A model generated the notes under the pieces. The model was not told the DNA's origin and searched no databases. It saw only the letters and a list, made by a program, of their open reading frames with translations. 64,000 nucleotides of DNA from positions 124,001-188,000 of the forward strand of contig NZ_KB898193.1 of the NCBI RefSeq assembly GCF_000377505.1. Direction: 5' to 3'. Shown here piece by piece: positions 46,324 through 54,498 of this stretch (the first letter of the stretch is position 1; every line of letters starts with the position of its first letter). The translations under genes were made by a program, and so were the position numbers. This DNA is from Paenibacillus massiliensis 2301065 = DSM 16942 (GTDB lineage: Bacteria > Bacillota > Bacilli > Paenibacillales > Paenibacillaceae).

Positions 46324-46444
46324 ATTATAGCACGTTTATTTCATTTTGGAATAAAGTAAGATTAAAAAAGCACATAAAAGGCGAATAAAGTCCTTTAAAC
46401 TAACCCATAATGCCATAAATCGGAAAGTTAATTCCATTTTGGTA
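46324..46444 (-). promoter_or_regulatory. CHR operon promoter with two TTCCA-like palindromes
   Basis: Minus strand TTCCAA (46346-46351), 16 bases, TATAAT (46324-46329). TTTCATTTTGGAA (46339-46351) covers the -35 and TTCCATTTTGGTA (46432-46444) repeats it 93 bases upstream; both fit a TTCCA-N3-TGGAA dyad. Placement suggests a repressor. A sulfur regulator of the CymR kind is a candidate but not shown. Confidence 0.5.
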
Positions 46445-46475
46445 TAAATAAGGACTATTCCTATCTTAATGCTAT

Positions 46476-46525
46476 GAAAAAAACACCTTCAGGCTGAGAA
46501 GTCTACTCCTCTCGCTCAAAGGTGT
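46476..46525 (-). terminator. Terminator after FGE
   Basis: Minus strand ACACCTT...AAGGTGT (46519-46525 / 46483-46489) with an inner GAG-rich stem, followed by TTTTTTT. It isolates the FGE unit from the CHR operon. Confidence 0.8.
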
Positions 46526-46538
46526 GTGTACATCATTC

Positions 46539-47513
46539 TTAAGCATCGGCCACACAGCGAAAGCCTGTATTGCCAGACGAGCTGTCTGGAGTATTCTTGT
46601 TGCGTGCCGCGACGCGATACCTATTGCAGTAAGAATGGTGGCATAAGTATGAGCCTCCTCGCATGGAACGTGCATGGCCTTGGCTTGGTCCCAGGGGATT
46701 ATGTTGGCTGGATTTTACATGGTAACGTGGGTCGAACCAGTCCGAGCACCATTCCCACACATTGCCGGCCATGTTATACAAGCCATAACCATTCGGCTCA
46801 AATGAATGAACAGGAGCTGTACCGATGTAGCCATCCAATGCTTCATTGTGGCTAGGGAACTGTCCCTGCCAAATATTGCACATATGCCGCCCCTCCGGGG
46901 TCAGTTCATCCCCCCATGGGTAGCGTGCCTGTTCAAGACCACCACGTCCCGCATATTCCCACTCTGCTTCAGTGGGTAGACGCTTCCCCGCCCACTGACA
47001 ATATGCCTCGGCATCGTTCCACGATACATGAACTACTGGGTGATCCATTCGTCCCTCGAGATTGGACAACGGCCCCTCAGGCTGGCTCCAATTCGCTCCT
47101 TGAATAACATGCCACCAGGGAGTCTGCGGCACACTCGTGGAACGGTCAGCGCGCTGCTCGGAGGTCAACAATAAATGGAATACGAAGGAATTGCCGTATC
47201 GCTCGGCCTCGGTCTTATACCCTGTAGCGTTCACAAATGCTGCAAAATCCGCGTTCGTGACAGCATAGGGATCAATATAAAAAGGCGACACGAACACCTC
47301 TCTGACCGGTCCTTCTCCATCCTGTGGGAACCCTTCTTCATCCTCAGTTCCCATAAGGAATGATCCCCCTTCCAAGCGAATCATGGAGGCATACTTCTTT
47401 TGCTTTTTCGTACAGCAGCTATCCGTTTTATGGGTAATTAATTCCTCCGTCTGCGGCTGTTCTCGTCCGGGTGTACAACAGGAACTCGGCTTCTCTTGAT
47501 GTTGTTGATCCAT
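46539..47513 (-). CDS. Formylglycine-generating enzyme (aerobic sulfatase maturase)
   Basis: 324 residues of the SUMF1/EgtB-like fold: GGSFLMGTEDEEG, DPYAVTNADFAAFV, HPVVHVSWNDAEAYCQWAGKRLPTEAEWEYA (by pattern), WEWCSDWF. The copper-binding pair Cys291 and Cys296 lies in GGSYLCHHSYCNRYRVAARN, spaced five apart as in human FGE, so it should be a true oxygen-dependent Cys-to-formylglycine oxidase rather than a SUMF-like relative. Odd: the N-terminal ~40 residues are linker-like with two Cys pairs (SSCCTP at 12-13, DSCCTKK at 33-34). Start at 47513 follows AAAGGATG. Downstream of a PhnP-like gene. Confidence 0.94.
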   Translation of the reverse strand: MDQQHQEKPSSCCTPGREQPQTEELITHKTDSCCTKKQKKYASMIRLEGGSFLMGTEDEEGFPQDGEGPVREVFVSPFYIDPYAVTNADFAAFVNATGYKTEAERYGNSFVFHLLLTSEQRADRSTSVPQTPWWHVIQGANWSQPEGPLSNLEGRMDHPVVHVSWNDAEAYCQWAGKRLPTEAEWEYAGRGGLEQARYPWGDELTPEGRHMCNIWQGQFPSHNEALDGYIGTAPVHSFEPNGYGLYNMAGNVWEWCSDWFDPRYHVKSSQHNPLGPSQGHARSMRGGSYLCHHSYCNRYRVAARNKNTPDSSSGNTGFRCVADA

Positions 47514-47578
47514 TTTAATCATCCTTTGCTCTAGACTCTACTACTTCCTGTGGAGGTTATCCTGAATCTCCTTTTTTG

Positions 47579-48364
47579 CTACCTAGCTTTCGCCAAATCA
47601 ATCGCCAGCCCGGTATGCGCCAGTTGAATACCTGGACTCAGATCGTAGCTCTTACGAAGATCCACATCATGCGACATATGTGTAAATATCGTCCGCTTGG
47701 GCTTCAGCTCCTTCAGCAGCTCTACAGCCTCCCACATGTCGTACACCGAGCGCGTCTCGAACGCAGCCAGCTCATGCACAAAGCTCGTCCCCAGCACGAG
47801 CAGGTCCAGTCCTGCCAATGGTCTCTTCTCTTCCAGCTTCAGATTGATGGCATCCGAGCAGTACGCCCAGACGTAATCGCCTTTCATCAGACGAAAGGCA
47901 TAGGAGAATCCATTCTTCCCATGACATACCTTCCAGGAATGAATGTGCCATCCGTTCAGTTCGATATCTCCATCGGTCTCCATGAAATCCATATGGCCAC
48001 GAAGCCATGGGAACTGCTGTGCAATCGTGAGCAGCACCTCCTGCGGTGCGTACAGCTTGCCACGAATACCTAGCCAACGACAAGCGTCCGCCCATTCTGG
48101 AAGACCGCCAATATGATCAAAATGAGCATGTGTGATCAGGATCGTCGAAATCATACGCATGCCCTGTGCCTCCATCTGCTCTCTCCAATCCGGGCCACAA
48201 TCAATCATGAATGGCTCTCCGCTACCGCTTATCAATACTGAGGAGCGTCGGCGGCGGTTCAGCCCGGTACTACGAGCCTCCTCACAGACCCCGCAATCGC
48301 AGTACACGCGTGGGACTCCCATAGCATCACCTGTCCCCAGAAAAATAAGCTGATCGTGATTCAT
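47579..48364 (-). CDS. PhnP-like MBL-fold phosphodiesterase
   Basis: 261 residues. LGTGDAMGVPRVYCDCGVCEEAR carries the structural-zinc cysteines seen in PhnP; metal site ILITHAHFDHIGGL, then CSDA (Asp) and FTHMSHD. PhnP cleaves 5-phosphoribosyl 1,2-cyclic phosphate; related proteins cleave other cyclic phosphodiesters, and no phn genes are here, so the role is open. 65 bases upstream of the FGE gene on the same strand, probably co-transcribed. Confidence 0.85.
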   Translation of the reverse strand: MNHDQLIFLGTGDAMGVPRVYCDCGVCEEARSTGLNRRRRSSVLISGSGEPFMIDCGPDWREQMEAQGMRMISTILITHAHFDHIGGLPEWADACRWLGIRGKLYAPQEVLLTIAQQFPWLRGHMDFMETDGDIELNGWHIHSWKVCHGKNGFSYAFRLMKGDYVWAYCSDAINLKLEEKRPLAGLDLLVLGTSFVHELAAFETRSVYDMWEAVELLKELKPKRTIFTHMSHDVDLRKSYDLSPGIQLAHTGLAIDLAKAR

Positions 48365-48432
48365 CGTACAAGCCCCTCTCTATGTCTCATCCTGCTTCTA
48401 CGATGATTCTAAGCCTCCTTGATTTTTTTTGC

Positions 48433-48483
48433 AAAAAAAAGCCGCTAAGTGCCGCTGGAACATTTCGGCTGACCCTTAGCGAC
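48433..48483 (-). terminator. Terminator after sulfatase 2
   Basis: CGCTAAG/CTTAGCG (48443-48449 and 48475-48481) with an inner stem; on the minus strand TTTTTTTT follows. Ends the IIBC-anSME-sulfatase operon. Confidence 0.85.
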
Positions 48484-48558
48484 AATCTTTTATGAATGCA
48501 AGCTTATAGAGGAGTTCCCTCTGTATGAAACGAATTTATTCGTACAAGAGCTACATAT

Positions 48559-50031
48559 TTATTGCCTTAGGCCAAGACGTTCGAACTCTTCCTCAGGGGC
48601 TGCTATTTCCTTCATTTTCCGGATCAGCTTTTCAATCATTTTTTGCTCCAGGTCAGGCTCCTGTAACGGATGCTCCTGATTCGGGTCCTGCTCCATATCG
48701 AACAATAAATGTCCGATTTGATAAGAATTAATGTAATTAGGCACTGATAATTGCAGGACTGGCATGCCATTGCTGAAGCGATTCCCCTCCACCAGCTTGA
48801 TCTGGGACAGGGATTGATCGTCGAAGAACCCTCTCATTCGTGTTACGGCCAGAGTCTGATTAATAAGCGGACCATTATCTGGCCTTACAGAGCTACGCAT
48901 ATACAGATATCTCCCATCATAAATGCTGACATGCCCACCGTTGACTCCGAATAATATTTCCGCATGCTGCTTCTCTTCCCTGATCATAGATAGCAAGGAT
49001 GTGCCATCACGATCATAGCTATCTTCGACATTGAAATAGTCTAACAGTGTAGGGGCAAGATCAATAGTCTGGCACACCCCGTCATAGACGTATCCGTCAT
49101 AGTTCGCTTCACCAGGAATGTGCATGAAGAACGGTAGATGAATAATCTCTTCATACATCGGCGCTATATTTTTGCCTAGCCAGTCATGCTCTCCCAGCAG
49201 GAAGCCGTGATCCGTATTGATGATGACCAGCGTGTCGTCCCACATGTTGTGCTCATCCATAAAATCCAACACTCTGCCGAGATGATGATCGCACATCGTT
49301 AGCAATGCAGCGTACTCTTTTCGCATCGCTTCTACCTGTTCTTGATTGCTGCTCTCATCAATTCTTTGATATTTAGGCCAGAATGGAATATCCTTGTCCT
49401 CACTACATGCGTACATCTCTCGATATTTCTCAGGGACATAGAAAGGCTCGTGCGGATCGAAGCATTCAATCTGCAGCAGCCACTGATCCTGATCATGATG
49501 CTGTGCCAGGAAATCCAGCCCTGCCTGAATCGTCTGCACGCTCGACATATCCTCTTCAGTCAACTGCCGTGTTCTATTGGCATAATGCTGAATAGCCGAC
49601 ACTCCTTCTTTATTCAGTGGATGTTGGTTGTCCGTTGGCAAGGCCTGACTACGTGGAACCCAACGATCCCCCTCCTGCCCCCGAAAGCCTTCCCAGGTCG
49701 AATAACGATTGTGATAGGTTGCTCCCCCGTCCTCAAAATAATGAGAATGATCTGTCACTAGATGGCAGTATACTCCCTTTTCCTGTAATCGCTCGAACAC
49801 GGAATTGTCGAAGCTTTCAAGTGGCCCCCAGCCTCGGTGCAAGAAGTTATATCTCCCTGTCTGTAACTCTCTTCTGGCTGGCATGCAGGGCATGCTCCCA
49901 CCATAGAAATTGCCGAAGGTCGTTGTCTTGTCACGCAAACGCTCAAAGTTAGGTGCCTTGACCCAATCATTCCCATAGTTCGGTAAATAGTTGCGTGTGA
50001 GGGTATCAAACATAATCATAATGGCTCTCAT
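48559..50031 (-). CDS. Sulfatase (Cys-type, CxPAR motif, cytoplasmic)
   Basis: 490 residues. N-terminal IMIMFDTLTRNYLPNYG metal strand; formylglycine motif SMPCMPARRELQTGR with Cys49 and Ala where Ser is commonest; VIINTDHGFLLGEHDW second metal set. The C-terminal region ends ...EEEFERLGLRQ. No signal peptide, so intracellular. 45 bases after the second anSME gene in a IIBC-anSME-sulfatase operon; it should be matured by that enzyme or by FGE. Distinct from sulfatase 1 in sequence, so it probably acts on another sulfated sugar. Confidence 0.93.
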   Translation of the reverse strand: MRAIMIMFDTLTRNYLPNYGNDWVKAPNFERLRDKTTTFGNFYGGSMPCMPARRELQTGRYNFLHRGWGPLESFDNSVFERLQEKGVYCHLVTDHSHYFEDGGATYHNRYSTWEGFRGQEGDRWVPRSQALPTDNQHPLNKEGVSAIQHYANRTRQLTEEDMSSVQTIQAGLDFLAQHHDQDQWLLQIECFDPHEPFYVPEKYREMYACSEDKDIPFWPKYQRIDESSNQEQVEAMRKEYAALLTMCDHHLGRVLDFMDEHNMWDDTLVIINTDHGFLLGEHDWLGKNIAPMYEEIIHLPFFMHIPGEANYDGYVYDGVCQTIDLAPTLLDYFNVEDSYDRDGTSLLSMIREEKQHAEILFGVNGGHVSIYDGRYLYMRSSVRPDNGPLINQTLAVTRMRGFFDDQSLSQIKLVEGNRFSNGMPVLQLSVPNYINSYQIGHLLFDMEQDPNQEHPLQEPDLEQKMIEKLIRKMKEIAAPEEEFERLGLRQ

Positions 50032-50076
50032 GTCATCACAATCCTTTATTATTACTCTTATATATTTAACTTGCCA

Positions 50077-51174
50077 TCAAGCGCCGACAAGCCGTAGCAG
50101 TCTTGCTAGATACTGATCCAAAAAGTCCTGATAACCGCAATAAGATTCCTTGTCGTTAACATAGCAGGCTTCCTTCATTCGTTTGCAGCCCCCATTGCAC
50201 ATCTCCTTATAAGTACATGCCGTGCAATATTTCGATAAGGGCGGCTTATCTTGAATAAAGCATCCTGCTTGCTGCGATCTCGCAAGCTTACTAAGTCTAT
50301 GCTCCGTGATATTTCCAATACACCATTCATCCAGTACGAAGAAATCACATGGATATACACTACCATCAGCTTCTATAACATACTGCAGCTGGCACTGACC
50401 TATCATGCCGCAGGTGCCGACTGTGCCGTTCGCGAATAGCTGCAAATGATGATCAAAAAAGCTCACATGCAAGTAGTTGCCCTTTCGACATTCCTGCTCC
50501 CATAACGGGTACAATCCTTTGTAGAAGGAGGCAAATCTCTCGGGTGTCAGGGCGTATACTGATCTATCTGGTGAATCCAGCTCATTAAGACAAGGGATGA
50601 ACTGAACATAACGAATCTGATGCTCCAGCAAAAAGTTAAATACCTGTCGCGGATGTCTTGCCAACGGATTCGTCAGCACGCATAGCACGTTATATTCAAT
50701 GGCATGAGCATCTAGCCGCTTCTTGGCAGCCATGACCCTGGTATACGTTCCCTGCTTCCTTGCATCCTTACGATATTGATCATGAGAGTCCTTCCCGCCA
50801 TCCATGGACAGACCCACTAGAAATTTATGCTCCTTGAACAGCTTGCACCACTGATCATCCAGCAGCGTCCCATTGGTCTGAATTCCATAATGAACGACTT
50901 GCCTGTCTTGCTTGTGCGCCACATAGCTTGTAAAAGCCTTGAAATAATCCAGACCTGCCAAGGTCGGCTCCCCGCCTTGAAAGTTAAAGGTTACATGATC
51001 ATATGCCTCAAGATCCATAAACACATGATCCAGCATGCTCTCCATAACCTCAATGTTCATTTTGCCAAAGGAGGTGCACGCTCTCTTCTCACTCACATCG
51101 GCATAGAAGCAGTACTCACAGCGCAAATTGCATGCTGAAGAAGCTGGCTTGATCAGTACAGATATATGCTTCAC
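50077..51174 (-). CDS. Anaerobic sulfatase-maturating enzyme (radical SAM), second copy
   Basis: 365 residues. SSACNLRCEYCFYAD (Cys15, 19, 22) for the SAM cluster, FNFQGGEPTLAG, GIQTNGTLLDDQW, GLSMDGGKDSHD; SPASM region with GTCGMIGQCQLQYVIEADGSVYPCDFF (by pattern) and CTACTYKEMCNGGCKR. Closer to the classic Clostridium anSME than the first copy. GTG at 51174 is preferred as AAAGGAGG lies eight bases upstream; the GTG three codons earlier sits on the ribosome site itself. Confidence 0.95.
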   Translation of the reverse strand: MKHISVLIKPASSACNLRCEYCFYADVSEKRACTSFGKMNIEVMESMLDHVFMDLEAYDHVTFNFQGGEPTLAGLDYFKAFTSYVAHKQDRQVVHYGIQTNGTLLDDQWCKLFKEHKFLVGLSMDGGKDSHDQYRKDARKQGTYTRVMAAKKRLDAHAIEYNVLCVLTNPLARHPRQVFNFLLEHQIRYVQFIPCLNELDSPDRSVYALTPERFASFYKGLYPLWEQECRKGNYLHVSFFDHHLQLFANGTVGTCGMIGQCQLQYVIEADGSVYPCDFFVLDEWCIGNITEHRLSKLARSQQAGCFIQDKPPLSKYCTACTYKEMCNGGCKRMKEACYVNDKESYCGYQDFLDQYLARLLRLVGA

Positions 51175-51275
51175 GAGCTTCACCTCCTTTGGTTACCCCT
51201 ATGTGCGATTTATGCAATCGCCTGCGTACCTCTGTATAATGCTCCTGTTTGTTGACGCCGTAGTGGTCTTGCTGA

Positions 51276-52709
51276 TTATTTAATAGCGTTAACGCTCTTG
51301 CTATCGTTCCAGAAGAAGAAGGTTAGCAGGAATGCAATAATGAAGGCAATGGTAATGCCAATGACTGCACCATAGAAGCCCATATCAAAAACACCGTTGT
51401 TAATATAGTTAGGCAGAGCCAGAATGCCCATACCGCCTACAACGTAGGCTTTGGAGCCCAAGAAGCCCATCAAGCCTCCACAGGCAGAAGCCCCTACAAG
51501 CGTAAAAATAAAAGGGTACTTGTTCGGTAACGTGATCCCATATATGGCAGGCTCAGAAATTCCAAAAATCCCAGTGGCAAAGCATGGAACACACAAGGTC
51601 TTCAGCTTGGAGTTCTTGGTTCTCAGGAAGACCCCAAGCACAGCCCCCAATGTCGCAAATGGCGTACCCAGCATTAATGCCAGTACGGGATCAAAACCAA
51701 ATTGTGCGATGGTAATCAGGGCAATCGGAATCATTCCCCAATGCAGACCGAACATTACAAGCACCTGCCACAGTCCGCCGATGAACATCCCCGCCAGTGT
51801 TGGGTTCAGATCATAGGCACCTTTGGCCAAAAAGCCCAGAATAGCGCCCAGCCAAGTGGCGACGGGACCGATCACAGCAAAAGTCAGCGGAATAACAATT
51901 AGCAAGGTGAGGAATGGTACCATAAACATTTGGATGACTCTAGGTAGCTTGCTCTTCAGCCATTTTTCTACCTTGGCGGCAAAGAAGATGGCTATGATCG
52001 ACGGAATCACCGACTGTGCATATTTCATAAGAAGGATTGGTATGCCGAATACTTCAAAATAGACAGGCGCCTGAAACACGGTTCCTTCGAATAAGGTATA
52101 GATCGGCTGGCCTCCACTAAGTAAGGACGTTAGACCTGGATAGACCAGCGAGGCGCCAATGATAATTCCTAGAATCGGAGACAGCCCAAATTTATTAGCT
52201 GAAGTGTAAGCGAGAACGACTGGGAAGAAGTAGAAGAAGGTGTCACCGATCGCCCACAGCATAATATAAAGCCCAGATTGAGCAGTAACAGCCTGCGTAG
52301 CCAACAAGATAGCCGCCAGCCCTTTAGCCATACCCGATGCTGCTAGAAGACCCAAAGCAGGAGTGAATACTCCTGAGACCACGTCGATAAATCGGTCAAG
52401 CACTTTGGCCTTCTTTGCTGGCTTTGACTCTACCCGGACTTCCGCAGCAGCTGTCGAGCTCCCTTGCTGGTTCACTTTTTCAACCTCTTTATACACCTCC
52501 GCTACATGAGGTCCAATGACGACCTGGAATTGGCCACCACTTTTAACCACGGTTACGACTCCTTCTAATTCCTTGAGCGCCTCTGCTTCTGCTTGTCCTT
52601 CGTCATGCAATTTGAATCTTAGACGGGTCGCACAATGCTCCAGACTCGATACATTGCCCGGTCCGCCTACCTTCTTCATGATTTCCTGCGCTAACTTCTG
52701 ATAGCTCAT
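51276..52709 (-). CDS. PTS IIBC component (glucose/beta-glucoside superfamily)
   Basis: 477 residues: IIB domain at 1-90 with the active Cys26 in LEHCATRLRFKL, linker, then IIC with about ten helices (PALGLLAASGMAKGL, FGLHWGMIPIALI, FGISEPAIYGITLP). No IIA domain is attached or adjacent, so it must borrow IIA from elsewhere. Substrate presumably a sulfated sugar given the downstream maturase and sulfatase. GGAGGGG before the ATG. A near-perfect cre site lies upstream. Confidence 0.93.
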   Translation of the reverse strand: MSYQKLAQEIMKKVGGPGNVSSLEHCATRLRFKLHDEGQAEAEALKELEGVVTVVKSGGQFQVVIGPHVAEVYKEVEKVNQQGSSTAAAEVRVESKPAKKAKVLDRFIDVVSGVFTPALGLLAASGMAKGLAAILLATQAVTAQSGLYIMLWAIGDTFFYFFPVVLAYTSANKFGLSPILGIIIGASLVYPGLTSLLSGGQPIYTLFEGTVFQAPVYFEVFGIPILLMKYAQSVIPSIIAIFFAAKVEKWLKSKLPRVIQMFMVPFLTLLIVIPLTFAVIGPVATWLGAILGFLAKGAYDLNPTLAGMFIGGLWQVLVMFGLHWGMIPIALITIAQFGFDPVLALMLGTPFATLGAVLGVFLRTKNSKLKTLCVPCFATGIFGISEPAIYGITLPNKYPFIFTLVGASACGGLMGFLGSKAYVVGGMGILALPNYINNGVFDMGFYGAVIGITIAFIIAFLLTFFFWNDSKSVNAIK

Positions 52710-52773
52710 ATCTTAGATCCCCTCCCATAGCTGCAAGTGCCACTAATGCTGTATGTCCGGACTATTGCATTAA

Positions 52774-52787
52774 AGCAAGCGCTTACG
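52774..52787 (-). promoter_or_regulatory. cre site upstream of IIBC operon
   Basis: Minus strand CGTAAGCGCTTGCT matches 13 of 14 cre positions, 65 bases before the IIBC start and 107 before the divergent RpiR gene. Strong sign of CcpA control. The rest of the 184-base divergent region is AT-rich. Confidence 0.7.
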
Positions 52788-52893
52788 ATAAACTCAGTAT
52801 ACATTCGACCTCCGACAAAAAATACGCTTTCAGAGCACCTTGGGAAGATGTCCACCATTCAGAAAATAACTGGAAATGAAAGGATGAATTCAG

Positions 52894-53664
52894 ATGAAAT
52901 TCGAACATATACTGGAAAAAAACCATGCAAAACTTAATGAACTGGACCAACAAATTGCATCTTTTATTTTGAATCATAAAGCAGAAATTCCAAAGCTGAG
53001 CATCGTGGAGCTAGCTGAAAAAAGCTATACCTCGAAGTCTTCCATATTTCGCTTTGTACAAAGGCTGGGATTCTCAGGCTATTCGGAATTCAAATACCTG
53101 ATTGAGTGGGACAACCATGAACTCGGTACAGCTCAGAACATTTCGATTGAAGTTGTGGGGCAGCAGCTAATTCATATATTGAATAAAGTAAAACAGACAG
53201 ATCTGCCAAAGCTGTATAGCCGATTGTCCAGCAGCAAGCGAATTTATTTGCTATCTACCGGACTCACACAGCAGCTGCAAGCTCAGGTGCTGCAACGTAA
53301 CTTCCTCAAGATCGGCATCAGTATGAGCTTGATCCCATTAGACATCGGAACACATTTAACCAGCGCGGTCGTTGAGAAGTTGGAGCCTGAGGATTTGCTA
53401 ATTGTGTTCTCCTACTCTGGTGAGAATCTAGCACTCAAGGAAGCACTAACGATACCTTTACTTAAGAAGATTCCCGTGATCTCCATTACCAATACCCAGC
53501 AGAACTGGCTGAGTCAGCAATCCGATTTCCATATCTCAACCTATATCGAGGATTTCAGGGAGACTAATCATTTCACCTCCAGCTTCGTACACAATATTAT
53601 TGATTTTATTACCTATGAATTCGAACAATATCATAAAGAAAAAATGAGTCAAAGGTTGCAATGA
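52894..53664 (+). CDS. RpiR-family transcriptional regulator
   Basis: 256 residues: N-terminal HTH (IVELAEKSYTSKSSIFRFVQRLGFSGYSEFK by pattern) and C-terminal SIS sugar-phosphate-binding domain (LLIVFSYSGENLALKEAL). Divergent from the IIBC-anSME-sulfatase operon, so likely its regulator, sensing the imported sugar phosphate. ATG behind AAAGGATG. Confidence 0.93.
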   Translation: MKFEHILEKNHAKLNELDQQIASFILNHKAEIPKLSIVELAEKSYTSKSSIFRFVQRLGFSGYSEFKYLIEWDNHELGTAQNISIEVVGQQLIHILNKVKQTDLPKLYSRLSSSKRIYLLSTGLTQQLQAQVLQRNFLKIGISMSLIPLDIGTHLTSAVVEKLEPEDLLIVFSYSGENLALKEALTIPLLKKIPVISITNTQQNWLSQQSDFHISTYIEDFRETNHFTSSFVHNIIDFITYEFEQYHKEKMSQRLQ

Positions 53665-53701
53665 ACGACTGAAATTGAACAACCGACTTTCATGCAATGC
53701 A

Positions 53702-53745
53702 AAAAAGCCCTGTACCCCAATTGCTGTGGTAACAGAGCTCTTTGT
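53702..53745. terminator. Bidirectional terminator after RpiR gene
   Basis: AGCCCTGTACC (53706-53716) / GGTAACAGAGCT (53728-53739), imperfect, with AAAAAA before and TTTGTTT after. Confidence 0.8.
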
Positions 53746-53786
53746 TTATTTCCCCTATAAATACGTCCCTTGCTCAGGGCTAATGA

Positions 53787-54233
53787 TCAGGCCAGTGCTC
53801 GAAGCTTGAGCGTCAGCTCTACGCCTTTGTCCACCTCATTGGTGTCCGTTACAACCCAGTTTGCAGCCAGTCGTTGCTCCAGTACCTCAGCTTGCTCCTT
53901 GCTCAGCAGCAGACCTGAAATAACGCCCTCTCCAACGGTAAAATCGACGTCAGGCTGCAAGCCGAACCGCTTGGAGATCCAGATGCCGAGTCCCCCACGT
54001 GTATTGAAGGTGATCCGATATCCCTCCGTGACTGCTGTCTCCAGCTCCTCCCCGTGCTCCTTCGCATAGGTGAACAGATCGGTATAGCTCAGGTCTTCAT
54101 CAGCGACGGCGTCAAAGGCTGCGGTGTCTTCCGCACGAATCGCCTGAAGTATTGCTTCCTCAGACATGCCGCGCTGGCGGGCATTTTCCAGACGGATGGC
54201 TGTAAATTGAGATATTTTAACAACAGTACTCAT
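53787..54233 (-). CDS. Unknown cytoplasmic protein
   Basis: 148 residues, acidic, with no signal peptide or membrane segment. Starts VVKISQFTAIRLENARQRGM; a mid-region TRGGLGIWISKRFGLQPD and C-terminal VLEQRLAANWVVTD suggest a small mixed alpha/beta fold. AAGGGGAA precedes the ATG. I do not recognise a family. Single gene; codon use is like the main chromosome rather than the AT-richer thiamine genes beside it. The gap 54234-54498 shows nothing. Confidence 0.7.
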   Translation of the reverse strand: MSTVVKISQFTAIRLENARQRGMSEEAILQAIRAEDTAAFDAVADEDLSYTDLFTYAKEHGEELETAVTEGYRITFNTRGGLGIWISKRFGLQPDVDFTVGEGVISGLLLSKEQAEVLEQRLAANWVVTDTNEVDKGVELTLKLRALA

Positions 54234-54498
54234 GCATTCGTTCCCCTTACATCCTTAACTAATGCAGCAGCCATTCTACTGCCTCATCTTCCTTATCTTA
54301 CTTCCAGTCACATTAGCTTGGCAATGACGAAGCCGAACTCCGTTTTTTCCGCAAGCATTACAAAGATTAGAGTTTTTGAAATACTATTCGATTCCATTTC
54401 ATAACTCACTTAAGATTGATCTTTGTAGCTGGAAATAGTCAAATCATTTTGAGCTAATCTAGTCCCGATTAAAACAGCTAAAGTTATAATGAATTGAT

